This document shows, piece by piece, positions 40,998 through 50,116 of a stretch of DNA of 64,000 nt (positions within the stretch are counted from its first letter, which is position 1; each line of letters starts with the position of its first letter). This stretch comes from Synechococcus sp. CBW1002 (GTDB taxonomy: Bacteria > Cyanobacteriota > Cyanobacteriia > PCC-6307 > Cyanobiaceae): positions 2,418,001 to 2,482,000 of the forward strand of contig NZ_CP060398.1 of the NCBI RefSeq assembly GCF_015840915.1, read 5' to 3'. The notes under the pieces are model-generated. The model saw nothing but the letters and a program-made list of their open reading frames with translations. It did not search any database and was not told the DNA's origin. The translations under genes and the position numbers were made by a program.

Positions 40998-42637
40998 GTG
41001 CAAGCACCCCCGCCACCGCGACGCCAGCCGTGGGGCTTCAGGCTGCCACCCCCACCGAAGGTGGGTTGCTGCTGCCGGAGCTTGACCCCTGGGGCGATGG
41101 CGGCCTGCTGCTCCTCCCCACGTCCGCCAAGGTCGAGCCTTCGGAACCCCAAACCCTGCGCAGTTTCATCGCTGAGGCCTACCCCCGCTACGGCTTCCAC
41201 CGCTGGGCCGAGGTGTTGATCGAACTGCTCCAGCAGGTGGCCGATGGCCAGCTGAGCCGGCTGATCGTCACCTGTCCGCCGCGGCTGGGGAAGAGCCTCC
41301 TGGTCTCCAAGCTGTTCCCGGCTTACTTCCTGCAGCGCTACCCGCATCTCTTCGCGGCGATTGCCTCGTACTCGGCCGAGCTGGCCTACGCCCACTCCCG
41401 AGAAGCCCGCCACTTTTACCGGGTGACCGGCCACCTGCTGGCCCGCGACTCGGCGGCGGTGGGCAACTGGCTGACGCGGCAGCGGGGCGGCTGCATTGCT
41501 GCCGGCGTCGATGGCCCGTTCACCGGCAAGGGCTACAGCCTGGGGGTCATCGACGACCCCTACAAGGGCCCTGGCGATGCCGCCAGCCCGGCGCTGCGGC
41601 AGAAGCTGATCGACTGGCTGCGCTCGGTGTGGCTCACCCGCGCCGAACCTGCGTCGGTGCTGGGCCCGGACGGCAGGGAGCAGCCAAACCTCTCGGCCCA
41701 GGTGGTGGTGCTCACGCGCTGGGACCACCAGGATGTGATCGGCTGGCTGCTGGAGCAGGAGCTGGGGGAGGCGCCGCAGCACTGGACCGTGCTGGACCTG
41801 CCGGCCATCGCTGAGGAGCCAACCGAGCGGGCCAAGCTGCCGCCCACCTGCACCCTGATCCCCGACTGGCGGCCGGCGGGAGAGGCGCTGTGTCCTGAGC
41901 GGTTCCCCCTGCCGGAACTGCTCAAGATCCGCGCTCGCCTGGGGGCCTACTGGTGGGCGGCGCTGTACCAGCAGCGGCCGAGCCCGGCGAGCGGATCGAT
42001 CTTCCTGCGGCAGTGGATTCGGCCGCCCCTCCCCCGTGAGGAGGGCAGCCAGCGCCAGTACGCGCTGCTGGCGCTCTCCTGTGACCTCAGCTTCAAGGGG
42101 GAGGCGGAGAGCGACTACTGCGGCTTCTGCCTGGCCGGCTTGCTGGCACCACCGGTCCGGAATGCCATCCCCCGAACGGGTGAACCGCAGGGGCAAATGA
42201 CCACGGCGGCACTGGAGATCGAGGTGCTCTGGGCCGCTCGGCACCGCTTTGGCCTGCCGGAGGTGATCCGTTTCCTGCTGGGCTGTCTGGAGGCGCTGGA
42301 GCAGCAGGGGCTGCGCCCCAATGCCGTGCTGATCGAGGACGCCGCCAACGGGCCGGCGGTGCTGCAGTCCCTGCGGCGGCGGGTGCCGGGGATGCTGCCG
42401 ATCACTGCGAGAGGCAGTAAGGAAACCCGCGCCCATGCCGTCGCCCCCCTGGTGGAGGCCGGGCAGATCCGCTTTCACCACCGTGCTCAGCCGCTGGTGG
42501 AGGAAGCCATACGCTTCCCCAAGGGCAGCAAAGACCTGGTGGATGCCTTCTGCCACGGTGCCCTGTGGCTGGAGGGTCGCTACTGGAAGGCCCAGGGCAT
42601 CCAGCCGGTGGTGACGCCGCTGCTGGTAAGTCGGTGA
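40994..42637 (+). CDS. Terminase large subunit
   Basis: This 547-residue packaging motor has a Walker A-like motif (C-P-P-R-L-G-K-S near residue 95) and Walker B (L-G-V-I-D-D-P near 184), followed by V-V-L-T-R-W-D-H-Q-D. The C-terminal RNase H-like nuclease domain begins at L-S-C-D-L-S-F-K-G near 360. Start GTG 40994 overlaps the small-subunit stop. Its stop overlaps the next start (GTGA at 42634-42637). Confidence 0.88.
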   Translation: MSASTPATATPAVGLQAATPTEGGLLLPELDPWGDGGLLLLPTSAKVEPSEPQTLRSFIAEAYPRYGFHRWAEVLIELLQQVADGQLSRLIVTCPPRLGKSLLVSKLFPAYFLQRYPHLFAAIASYSAELAYAHSREARHFYRVTGHLLARDSAAVGNWLTRQRGGCIAAGVDGPFTGKGYSLGVIDDPYKGPGDAASPALRQKLIDWLRSVWLTRAEPASVLGPDGREQPNLSAQVVVLTRWDHQDVIGWLLEQELGEAPQHWTVLDLPAIAEEPTERAKLPPTCTLIPDWRPAGEALCPERFPLPELLKIRARLGAYWWAALYQQRPSPASGSIFLRQWIRPPLPREEGSQRQYALLALSCDLSFKGEAESDYCGFCLAGLLAPPVRNAIPRTGEPQGQMTTAALEIEVLWAARHRFGLPEVIRFLLGCLEALEQQGLRPNAVLIEDAANGPAVLQSLRRRVPGMLPITARGSKETRAHAVAPLVEAGQIRFHHRAQPLVEEAIRFPKGSKDLVDAFCHGALWLEGRYWKAQGIQPVVTPLLVSR

Positions 42638-43335
42638 GCGAGCCAATGGTGTCCGCGGTGCGGGAAAATCCCAGGCCATCGCTTGTGGCGAGCCCAGGGG
42701 CTGCTGTGCTGGCGCCGGCCGTGGTGCAGCTGGTGCTGCCGATCACGGTGGTGCTCATCGGCGATGCCACCGAGGTGGAGCGAATGCTGCGGCAACGGCG
42801 CTACCGCAGGCCGGCCTGCCACGCCCGAGCGCAGCAGCTGGAGATCAACCTCCAGGAACCGGAGCGTCACCACCCCAGAGCCCAGGGTCAGCGGCCACGG
42901 CGCTGCAGACCCCGTCGCCAGCGCCCGATGCGGCCCCATGCCGCGGCCGATGCCCTGGCTCTGGAGCACATGGATCTGGCGGAGAAGATCGCTGGCAACT
43001 TCGCGCGGCGCACCATCCATCCCAAGGAGGATCTGCTGCAGCTGGCGATGATCGGGCTGATCAAGGCGGCGCGGCGCTACGACCCGTCACGTGGCCTATT
43101 CCGGCCTTACGGGCGCACCTATGCCAATGGGGAGATCACGCACTTTTTGCGGGACAACGGCTTCCTGCTGAAGGTGCCGCCGACATGGCGGGAGCTGCAT
43201 GCGCGGGGGCAGCGGTTGCTGACCTCAGGGGTGGGAGTGATGGAGATGCTGCAGCGATTGGAGATCAGTCGCGAGCAGTGGGTTCAGATTGCTGAGGCCT
43301 GCTCAGTGCGGGTGGTTGCATTCCCTGTTGATTAA
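42634..43335 (+). CDS. Phage-borne sigma-70 family factor
   Basis: The product (about 233 residues) has an unusual Arg/Pro-rich N-terminus, then a clear sigma region 2: A-L-E-H-M-D-L-A-E-K-I-A-G-N-F near residue 110, D-L-L-Q-L-A-M-I-G-L-I-K-A-A-R-R-Y-D-P-S-R-G, and R-T-Y-A-N-G-E-I-T-H-F-L-R-D. It resembles group 3/SigB-SigF-type factors. Region 3 continues in the R-E-L-H-A-R-G segment, but a full region 4 is not obvious, so the protein may be shortened. GTG 42634 overlaps the terminase stop; ATG 42646 is the alternative. It probably directs late transcription of the element. Confidence 0.75.
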   Translation: MSEPMVSAVRENPRPSLVASPGAAVLAPAVVQLVLPITVVLIGDATEVERMLRQRRYRRPACHARAQQLEINLQEPERHHPRAQGQRPRRCRPRRQRPMRPHAAADALALEHMDLAEKIAGNFARRTIHPKEDLLQLAMIGLIKAARRYDPSRGLFRPYGRTYANGEITHFLRDNGFLLKVPPTWRELHARGQRLLTSGVGVMEMLQRLEISREQWVQIAEACSVRVVAFPVD

Positions 43336-43361
43336 GCGTGCGTGTGGCTGACATCTCATTC

Positions 43362-44666
43362 CTACCCGGCGCTTACCGGACAGGGAAGCTCATCCTTGAC
43401 TAAGCCCAGATCACAGTTTCGGAGGAAGAAAAAGAAGGTAGAATCAATCGCGTATAGCCGACGCTTGCCAATATCGTAGTCAATCAAGGGCGGATTGATG
43501 CCCTTCTTGTGCTGAAGAGTCGAGAGATTGTGAAGCAGATTGCTCATGTCAGATGGGCGCACATCATCCTTGCGATGATGATGCTGCTTGATCCTATCCG
43601 CAATGTCGGAGCGACTGATTCCATGCTCGAGGCCGGCGAATCCCATTTCCAGGATTGCGCAGACGAGATAGTACGGCAAGTGAAGTGGGGTCTTTTCTTT
43701 ATCTTTTGAGTGAGTAACATTGCCAGAGGAGATAAGCTCAAGCGCTTGAAGATGCGTGGCTCCGTATTGCTCCGCTTTCTCTTGAATCGCCGTGTTGGAG
43801 AAGTCAATGCTAGAGATCTGTTGCGACAACTGCCTCCACTCTGATACTCCTGCAGCGATGCATGTGTGCTTCAACAACTCCTGGAAAACGCCAATACTTC
43901 CGAAAGAATTTTCAATGCAATGCTGAATCACATCAGGCGCGAAATCGACATTCAGGTGCTTTGCCCCGTCCGTGGCAACTCTGTGAAACTCATCTTCAGT
44001 CCAAGGCTCTACGGCAACATCAACGACTCGGTCAGTGAGGTCGGGGCAATAGATTCGGAGCTTGTCTTTTTGGCGCCACACTCCCAGCACTACAAAGATG
44101 ACGCCCATTTCCTGAAAAGAGCGCAGATCGAAGGATAGCTGGCGCTGCTTCTCCTCTGTAAGGTAATGGAAGTTCTCTAGGACGATCTTCTTCTTAAAGT
44201 TCACGCTTTTTAAGAGCTCGGCGATATCTTGAGCAACGGCCAGGTTAAAAGGAATCGTTTTGAGGTTTTTTTGGCTCTTATCCACAGTCTTGAGTCCGCT
44301 TGACGCATTCGCCTCGCCCTCGCCAAAGAACCAAATTGTCGCCTTTGCCCTGATCCCCAGAGTTGCCGAAGCCTCTGAATCCTTCTCCTCCACCTTGCCT
44401 ATCTCAATATCTACTCCGCATTGGCGGAGGATGCTCGAGTAAATGTCCTCCACGTTGCTATTCGGCGAGAGGCGTACAACAACATTCTGGTCGTATGGCA
44501 GATACCGTGAAACCAGCGCTGTTTTGCCCTGCTTCGACGCTCCGTACACAACCACATGCTTATCCTCGTTTAATACGGCAGTGAAGAGTCCGTCAATGTT
44601 GTCGCGAACGATGTATGACAGCACTGGGTCTGCGCTGACGCCGAATACCTGGTTGAGGGTAGTCAT
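43362..44666 (-). CDS. AAA-type ATPase with C-terminal winged helix, probable cargo gene
   Basis: This 434-residue protein has Walker A G-A-S-K-Q-G-K-T at 42-49 and a Walker B-like I-V-L-E-N-F-H-Y-L at 161-169. A sensor-like V-L-G-V-W-R region and lid helices follow, then a C-terminal winged-helix-like domain (about 340-420). I have seen such stand-alone ATPases in bacterial genomes, but no function is established. The gene is noticeably richer in A and T than everything around it, is reversed, and sits between the sigma factor and portal genes, which is a common cargo position. ATG 44666 is chosen over GTG 44678. Confidence 0.6.
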   Translation of the reverse strand: MTTLNQVFGVSADPVLSYIVRDNIDGLFTAVLNEDKHVVVYGASKQGKTALVSRYLPYDQNVVVRLSPNSNVEDIYSSILRQCGVDIEIGKVEEKDSEASATLGIRAKATIWFFGEGEANASSGLKTVDKSQKNLKTIPFNLAVAQDIAELLKSVNFKKKIVLENFHYLTEEKQRQLSFDLRSFQEMGVIFVVLGVWRQKDKLRIYCPDLTDRVVDVAVEPWTEDEFHRVATDGAKHLNVDFAPDVIQHCIENSFGSIGVFQELLKHTCIAAGVSEWRQLSQQISSIDFSNTAIQEKAEQYGATHLQALELISSGNVTHSKDKEKTPLHLPYYLVCAILEMGFAGLEHGISRSDIADRIKQHHHRKDDVRPSDMSNLLHNLSTLQHKKGINPPLIDYDIGKRRLYAIDSTFFFFLRNCDLGLVKDELPCPVSAG

Positions 44667-44678
44667 TGTGCAATCCAC

Positions 44679-44991
44679 TTGAACATGAGAGAGGTTTACG
44701 AGGCATGGTTAAAGGTGGACGAACCCTCAGCATTGAGTGACCAGCCCCTTCGTGACTCGCGTGATAATTCTAGGTCGCTTAATGCAGATGTCTGTCTGTC
44801 GCTTGACTGCGAATCCTTGGCAGGAAATTCATCGCGTCTGACACCTCGGCGAACCCACGCATCAACCTAGGGTTTCGGGCTGGTCGACCCGTCTGCCCTG
44901 ACGCTATGGCCAAAAGAATGCAGATTCTGTATGGAATGCCCCCGCGGCCAATTGCTGTTGCTGGCAAAGGCGTTTACCCAGCAAGCAGCCC
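44679..44991. other. Intergenic region upstream of the ATPase and portal genes
   Basis: This stretch of 313 bp has no convincing coding frame, hairpin terminator or repeat. The left part shares the lower GC of the ATPase gene and presumably contains its promoter. The GC content returns to normal from about 44900, marking the right end of the foreign insert. Confidence 0.5.
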
Positions 44992-46581
44992 GTGCCCACT
45001 ACCCGGCGCCGCAGGACAACTACCCCCTGCAGCTCCTCCTCGCCACCAGCGCCGCAGGCTCAGCCACCTGCCCAGCCCCCCTGGCTGGAACACCCCATCC
45101 TCTCGGGCCTGAGAGACCGCCTGCAGCTGGTCTACGACTGCTGGACCCTGCTGGAGCTCCCCGACGGCACCAGCCGCCGGCCGGTGTATTTGCCCCGCGG
45201 CATCGAGGAGCCCGAGACCTGCTACCTCAAGCGGCTGGAAGCTGCCCGCCCCACCGGCTTCTACCGCGATGCCCTGCGCACCTACGCGGGGATGCTGTCG
45301 CGACTTGTCTGGCAGGAGCTGCCCGACTCGCTGACCAGGGTGGCCACCGATGTGGACGGCCAGGGCACGGACCTGGGGGTGTTCCTGTTCCTGGCCGACC
45401 TGCTCACCCTGCGCGATGGCGGCTGCCTGATCCTGCAGCTGCCGCCCCAGCACCGCTGGCCCTCAGAAGGGGACCGGCTGGAGGCCCTGGCCAAAGGCGA
45501 TCGGCTCTCCCTGCCGCGGCTGCAGCTGGTGCCCCGGGGCGACCTGCTCAACTGGCGCCTGCCCACCGACGGCTCCACCGGTGCTCCGGCGTCGGGGCCG
45601 GTGGAGATCGTCTGGCGGGAACCGCGCCGCCAGGCCCTGCCGCCCCGCTACTCCAGCGACCATGCCGCCGTGCCCACGGTGGTGCTCGACGCCCACGGCG
45701 GGCTGGTGCCCGATCCACAGGCCTGGCTCTACCGCAGCCTGGCGGTGGGCGATGACGGCCTGCTGCTGCGCAGCTGGCAGGCCAACCCCAACCCCGGCGC
45801 CGCCGATGGCTACGACGTGGTGCCGGTGGGGGAGCCTTCGCTGCTGCCCCAGCGCTTTGACCTGCCCGCCCTCTGGTACTCGGTGGATGGCACCGCCTTT
45901 GGTGAGGGCGATCTGCCCCACCTGGGGCTGGCGCACCAGTACCTCAACCACTACCGCTGCCGCAGCGAATACGAGGACCTTCTCTCGCGCACTGCCCTGC
46001 CGGTGGGTGTGCGCACGGGCCTGGTGGATGCCTACGGCTTCCGCCGCAGTGATGGGGCACTCGGCTCTGGTGCGGCTGCCGGCGGAACTGATGCTCAACG
46101 CCCCCAGCGGCTGGTGCTCTCCACCTCCTCCTTCATGGACCTGCCCGAGGGGGCCACGTTCCAGTGGGTCGAAATCGAGGCCCGGTCGCTGGCGGAGCAT
46201 CGGGCCTACCTGCAGCAGCTGGAAGACGCCATGCGTCGCGATGCCCTGATCCCGGCCGGCGGCCAGGGCCCGGCCCGCACCGAGCTGGAGATTTCCCTGA
46301 CTGCTGGCCAGAGCTTTGCGGTGCTGCAGTCGCTGGCGGGTCAGAAGCGCTCGATGCTCAGCACCCTGCTGCGCCAGTGGACCCGCCTCACCGGCGAGAA
46401 GCTCTCCGACACACCGGCCTGCAGCGTGGAGATCTGCCCACTGGCGCCGCCCCAGCCACCGCGCAAGCCCCAGCCCTCGGTGCAGGAGTGGCTGGTGCTG
46501 CATGAACGGGGTGTGATCGATGGGGCCGAGCTGCGCCAGCAGCTGGGGCTGGGCGAGCCCAACGGGGGCAGAGGCAGCTGA
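44992..46581 (+). CDS. Phage portal-like protein (DUF4055 family)
   Basis: This 529-residue protein has the DUF4055 order: L-P-R-G-I-E-E-P-E-T-C-Y-L-K-R-L near residue 65, R-T-Y-A-G-M-L-S-R-L-V, then D-V-D-G-Q-G-T-D-L-G-V-F, L-R-D-G-G-C-L-I-L-Q, L-L-N-W-R and the L-A-H-Q-Y-L-N-H-Y segment near 320. DUF4055 proteins are the portal subunits of many tailed phages, forming the ring through which DNA is packaged. The start is GTG 44992, followed by a low-complexity N-terminus. Confidence 0.75.
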   Translation: MPTTRRRRTTTPCSSSSPPAPQAQPPAQPPWLEHPILSGLRDRLQLVYDCWTLLELPDGTSRRPVYLPRGIEEPETCYLKRLEAARPTGFYRDALRTYAGMLSRLVWQELPDSLTRVATDVDGQGTDLGVFLFLADLLTLRDGGCLILQLPPQHRWPSEGDRLEALAKGDRLSLPRLQLVPRGDLLNWRLPTDGSTGAPASGPVEIVWREPRRQALPPRYSSDHAAVPTVVLDAHGGLVPDPQAWLYRSLAVGDDGLLLRSWQANPNPGAADGYDVVPVGEPSLLPQRFDLPALWYSVDGTAFGEGDLPHLGLAHQYLNHYRCRSEYEDLLSRTALPVGVRTGLVDAYGFRRSDGALGSGAAAGGTDAQRPQRLVLSTSSFMDLPEGATFQWVEIEARSLAEHRAYLQQLEDAMRRDALIPAGGQGPARTELEISLTAGQSFAVLQSLAGQKRSMLSTLLRQWTRLTGEKLSDTPACSVEICPLAPPQPPRKPQPSVQEWLVLHERGVIDGAELRQQLGLGEPNGGRGS

Positions 46582-46597
46582 TCTGGCAAGGGAGGGC

Positions 46598-47095
46598 ATG
46601 ACCCAGTCCTCCCCACCCACCTGCACCTGGCGTCCCGGTGATGCCGAGGCCTTGCGCATCGCCCTGTCCATCCCGGTGACCAGTGCCGCCCTTGCGGCCC
46701 TGAACCGGGAGATGGCCCAGCTGCAGACCCACTACCCCACAGGGGTCTGCACCGCCCAGGGCCACCTCGATGCCATTGCGGCGCTGAATGAGCAGCTGGC
46801 CGCACTGACACCGGCAGAGGTGAACAGCCCGGTGCGCAGCCGGCGCAAGGGCGTGGCCGGTGGCGTGGTGCCCAACCCACTGCCGCTGAGAAAGTTGGCG
46901 GTGGTGGAGTACGCCACCGAGCTGCTGCTGGAGGAAACCGAGAGCGAGTGGAACCCTGCGGGCCCCTCACCGGCGGTGGTGCTGAACCGGCAGCGCAGCC
47001 AGCACATCGGCCAGCTGGCGCTGCTGCTGCCGCGGCTGCAGAACTGGCGCCAGTGCAACCCCGACCCCTTCCGGGGATCGCTGGTACGGGGCTGA
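46598..47095 (+). CDS. Phage protein following the portal, unknown
   Basis: The 165-residue product has mostly helical segments. ATG 46598 follows the portal stop by 16 bp, and the gene ends 3 bp before the LysM gene. It may be a head or head-tail accessory protein. No motif is recognised. Confidence 0.5.
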   Translation: MTQSSPPTCTWRPGDAEALRIALSIPVTSAALAALNREMAQLQTHYPTGVCTAQGHLDAIAALNEQLAALTPAEVNSPVRSRRKGVAGGVVPNPLPLRKLAVVEYATELLLEETESEWNPAGPSPAVVLNRQRSQHIGQLALLLPRLQNWRQCNPDPFRGSLVRG

Positions 47096-47098
47096 GCG

Positions 47099-48268
47099 AT
47101 GGAGCTACCCCTCTCGCCACTCAACCAGGGCCTCAACCCCCTGCGGGGTGCGCCGCTGTGGGGCCAGTTGGTCTCCCTGCCTGCAGCCGCTTCAGCGATT
47201 GACAGCCGGATAGCTCAGCCCGCGGCTCTGCCCCTGTGGCTGGCGCTGCAGCCCTACGCCAATGCCCGCCTCTGCCTGTTCGAGGTGGACCGGCCTGACA
47301 GCCGCAATCCGGTTCCAATCCGCCGGCATGTGATCGATTGCTTCCTCGAGCAGAGCGGCATCGTCAGCGGCTACAACGACACCGCCCTCACCGACCCTGG
47401 GGACGTGTTGCTGCGCGGCTACCTCTGCCGGGCGGCGATCCTGCCGGTGAGCACCAGCAACACCTTCGATTGGCTGGCGGCTGAGCAGGACTGGGCCACC
47501 CCAGGCTTCCGCGACGAGGCGCCGCTGCCCTGGGACCCGTCGTTGCTGGGAACTGTGCAGGCTCCTTGTCAGGGTGTGATGTGGCTGGGGGACCTGGCCC
47601 TGCTCCAGCCCCAGGGCGGACTTCCCTCGGGGGGACGGGCCCAGTTCGCCGGTTGCCAGGTGATGCACTTCGGGGCGGACTACGGCCCGGGCGGCATCGG
47701 CCTGCTGCTGCAGCCGTTGCTGGGGGAAGCGATCCAGCTGGTGCTCAGACCCCACAGCGTGCTGGTGCTGCGCGATGGCGACACCTTGAACCTGATCGCT
47801 GAGCGCTACGGCACCACCGTGGCCACCCTGCGGCGGATCAACCCCCAGCTGGAGAGCACCCAGACGATCATCGCCGTCGAGGGCGACTCCCTGGCGGTGC
47901 TGGCCGGTCGCTATGGCACCACCGAAAGCAAGCTGCGCAGCCTCAACCCGGTGCTGCAGCAGAGCGAGACCTACATCAGCGCCGAAGGCGAAACGCTCAG
48001 CAGCGTGGCGGCCGAGCAGAACCTCAGCCTCACTCTGCTGCGCCAGTTCAACCCGGAGCTGAGCAGCTGGCCCAGCGAGGAACCGCTGCCGGCTGGCACC
48101 ACCCTGCTCCTGCCCGTCTACCGCTCCACCACTTCCATCCCGGCGGGGATGCAGTTGCTGGTGCCTGGCTACATGCCCTCAACCCCGCTGCCGGCGGGGG
48201 AGTGGATCTACCTGCCGGCCCGGCGCTCTGCTCCCGTGCTGGATGAGCTGCCTGAGCAGGGCTTTTGA
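47099..48268 (+). CDS. Phage structural or lysis protein with three LysM repeats
   Basis: This 389-residue protein has an N-terminal domain of about 215 residues with no recognised motif. Three LysM repeats follow, at about 221-255 (V-L-R-D-G-D-T-L-N-L-I-A-E-R-Y-G), 258-302 (A-V-E-G-D-S-L-A-V-L-A-G-R-Y-G) and 304-345 (S-A-E-G-E-T-L-S-S-V-A). A Pro-rich L-P-A-G repeat tail closes it. LysM binds GlcNAc of peptidoglycan. Its location among head genes suggests a virion-associated protein rather than a soluble endolysin, and no catalytic domain is visible. Confidence 0.65.
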   Translation: MELPLSPLNQGLNPLRGAPLWGQLVSLPAAASAIDSRIAQPAALPLWLALQPYANARLCLFEVDRPDSRNPVPIRRHVIDCFLEQSGIVSGYNDTALTDPGDVLLRGYLCRAAILPVSTSNTFDWLAAEQDWATPGFRDEAPLPWDPSLLGTVQAPCQGVMWLGDLALLQPQGGLPSGGRAQFAGCQVMHFGADYGPGGIGLLLQPLLGEAIQLVLRPHSVLVLRDGDTLNLIAERYGTTVATLRRINPQLESTQTIIAVEGDSLAVLAGRYGTTESKLRSLNPVLQQSETYISAEGETLSSVAAEQNLSLTLLRQFNPELSSWPSEEPLPAGTTLLLPVYRSTTSIPAGMQLLVPGYMPSTPLPAGEWIYLPARRSAPVLDELPEQGF

Positions 48269-48337
48269 GGAGCTGGCAACAGGGAGAGCGAGCGCAGCCC
48301 GGACGGGGCGCCCGCAGCACCACAGCCGTGATGGGTG

Positions 48338-49285
48338 ATGCCCTCCTCCTTCTTCTCCTCTGACTCCAGCGTCGCCAACAGCGGCGCTGCTCCAGGTCCC
48401 ATGGTCCCTCCTGGCCGATGGCAGACCTACCGCCAACAGCAGCAACAACCCAACCAGGGCTCTGCTGGCTCTGTCCAACCTGCCGCCGACCCCGACCTGC
48501 TCAACAGCGACGGCGCTGCTGACGCGGGTCTGGATGCTGCCGACGGCGACGACACCCTCGATCTCTCCCTGCCACAGGACTCCAGCCCCAGCGACAACGA
48601 CGACCCCCCTGCCGCTGCTCCCAGCAGTGCTGATCCCCTGCGGGCCGAGCGGCGCCGCAGTAACCAACTCGAGAAAGAGCTGCGCAAGGCCCGAGCCCAG
48701 CTGTCCCGCTTCTCCGAGATCAACCCGGACGAGTACGCCCGCCTGCAGGACGCCGAGCGCAAGCGCGAGGAGTTCGAACGCCAGGTGGGCGAGCGCGAAC
48801 GCCAGCTCAATGAGGCCAACCTGCGCCGCGTGCGCAGCGTGGAAAAGGAACGGGACGAGGCCCGCTCACAGGTGCAGAACCTGCGCAAGGAGCGCTTGAT
48901 GGAACGGCTGTTTTCAGAAGCGGAAGGCCGGGTGGGCGGTGATGAACGGGGGACGTTCTTTGACACCTTCGTGACGCTGTGCGGCGGCCACTTCCAGCTG
49001 GGCGAGGTGGACGGCCGCGAGCGGCTGCTGCCGGTGGACGGCAAGGGCCAGCCCCTCACAGCCGACGGTGTCGCCCTCAGCGATGGCGACTACATGGAGG
49101 AGCTGCGCCGCCACCCGGTGTACAGCTTCCTGTTCCAGCAGCGCAGCGGGCTGTACTCGGCGGCTGTGCCGGAGAGCGGTCACGAGCACGGCGGAGCCGT
49201 GAACCTGCAGACCCTGAGCACCGCCGAGCTCTACCTGGAGGCCGTCAAGGGCACCACCCCCAGGGCGGCTGCACCGCGGCGCTGA
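48338..49285 (+). CDS. Scaffold-like phage protein with central coiled coil
   Basis: This 315-residue product has an acidic, Ser/Pro/Asp-rich first 100 residues. A strong charged coiled coil follows at about 103-190 (R-R-S-N-Q-L-E-K-E-L-R-K-A, F-E-R-Q-V-G-E-R-E-R-Q-L), then a globular end. This composition is typical of capsid scaffolding proteins located after the portal. No capsid gene follows. ATG 48338 or GTG 48335 are equivalent starts. Confidence 0.6.
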   Translation: MPSSFFSSDSSVANSGAAPGPMVPPGRWQTYRQQQQQPNQGSAGSVQPAADPDLLNSDGAADAGLDAADGDDTLDLSLPQDSSPSDNDDPPAAAPSSADPLRAERRRSNQLEKELRKARAQLSRFSEINPDEYARLQDAERKREEFERQVGERERQLNEANLRRVRSVEKERDEARSQVQNLRKERLMERLFSEAEGRVGGDERGTFFDTFVTLCGGHFQLGEVDGRERLLPVDGKGQPLTADGVALSDGDYMEELRRHPVYSFLFQQRSGLYSAAVPESGHEHGGAVNLQTLSTAELYLEAVKGTTPRAAAPRR

Positions 49286-49306
49286 TCAACCCGCCGGGAG
49301 GGAGCA

Positions 49307-49582
49307 ATGGCCTGGTACCTGGTGTTCTGGCGCAACCGATCCACCGCCACGGTGGTGCCGGCCGCCAGCGCCAACCAGGCCCGCTCCCGCGCCCAGCGCC
49401 GACACAAGGAGGGCTATGGGGTGATCGTGGCCGCCCGTCGGGCCAATCCCCAGGACAGCCAGCTCATTCGCCGTGGTGTCTGGGTGCGCCGTCGCCGTGA
49501 CGGCAGCAGCCCCCAGTTCGGCAATGCTCGCGCCAAAGCCAGGGCCCGGCGGCAGCGGAGTGCCTACCGCCATTGGCTGTGA
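49307..49582 (+). CDS. Small very basic protein, unknown
   Basis: The 91-residue product is rich in Arg (A-R-S-R-A-Q-R-R-H-K near residue 26, A-R-A-R-R-Q-R-S near the end). The N-terminal W-Y-L-V-F-W-R-N and Y-G-V-I-V-A strands suggest a small folded core. It is the last gene of the rightward block. It may bind DNA or be a remnant. Confidence 0.45.
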   Translation: MAWYLVFWRNRSTATVVPAASANQARSRAQRRHKEGYGVIVAARRANPQDSQLIRRGVWVRRRRDGSSPQFGNARAKARARRQRSAYRHWL

Positions 49583-50116
49583 GGCCCGGCCACCAACCGG
49601 CAGCCGGGCCTGAGCCCCCTGGCTCAGCAGACCGAGACGGTGCAGCCGGGGGTGCCCTGCAGCTTGCGAGCAAAGGCGAACGCCTTCTCGGCAGGGATCA
49701 GCCGCATCTTCTTGACGGGCTTACCGCGGCGGCCCAGGAACTCGACCTCACAGGGGGCAGTGCCGAGCTTCTGGACTCCTGGCTGATAGCGGTGAACCAG
49801 AAGCAGGCGGACTTCGCAGACGGGGCCTTGGGGGGTGGCCGTGGCTGGGGTGGAGCGGAGAACCCCGACCAGACGCCCCGCAGGCGCAGTGCTGGCCAGG
49901 GGCGAGCAGCGCGAGCCTCGCGTCAGCCCTGGCCAGCGCAAGCCGGAGGGGCATGCTGCGGAGGGGTTTCGCTCCGCCCAGCCAGCCACGTCCCACGGGC
50001 ATGGATGCCACTCCGTGCTGAACGCCCACCGCGCCCCAGCAGTGGAGCTGCTCCGCCAACTCTGGGATCGAGGCACAGGCAAGGGGGCCGCAGCTGCAGC
50101 CCCCAAACCATGGCGC
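49583..50116. other. Region with a possible small leftward gene remnant
   Basis: A minus-strand frame ending at 49624 encodes a plausible tail (C-E-V-E-F-L-G-R-R-G-K-P-V-K-K-M-R-L) but has no credible start close by. The rest (about 49840-50100) contains G/C-rich sequence with a short inverted repeat, GCGGAG...CTCCGC, near 49960-49978. I see no firm gene here. Confidence 0.35.

Noticed and set aside
40847-42679. A 610-codon minus-strand frame opposite the large terminase
   Set aside because: It is antisense to a gene with Walker A/B and nuclease motifs; no features of its own.
44679-44870. A 63-codon frame after the ATPase gene
   Set aside because: No hydrophobic core, motif or ribosome-binding context; probably non-coding promoter sequence.
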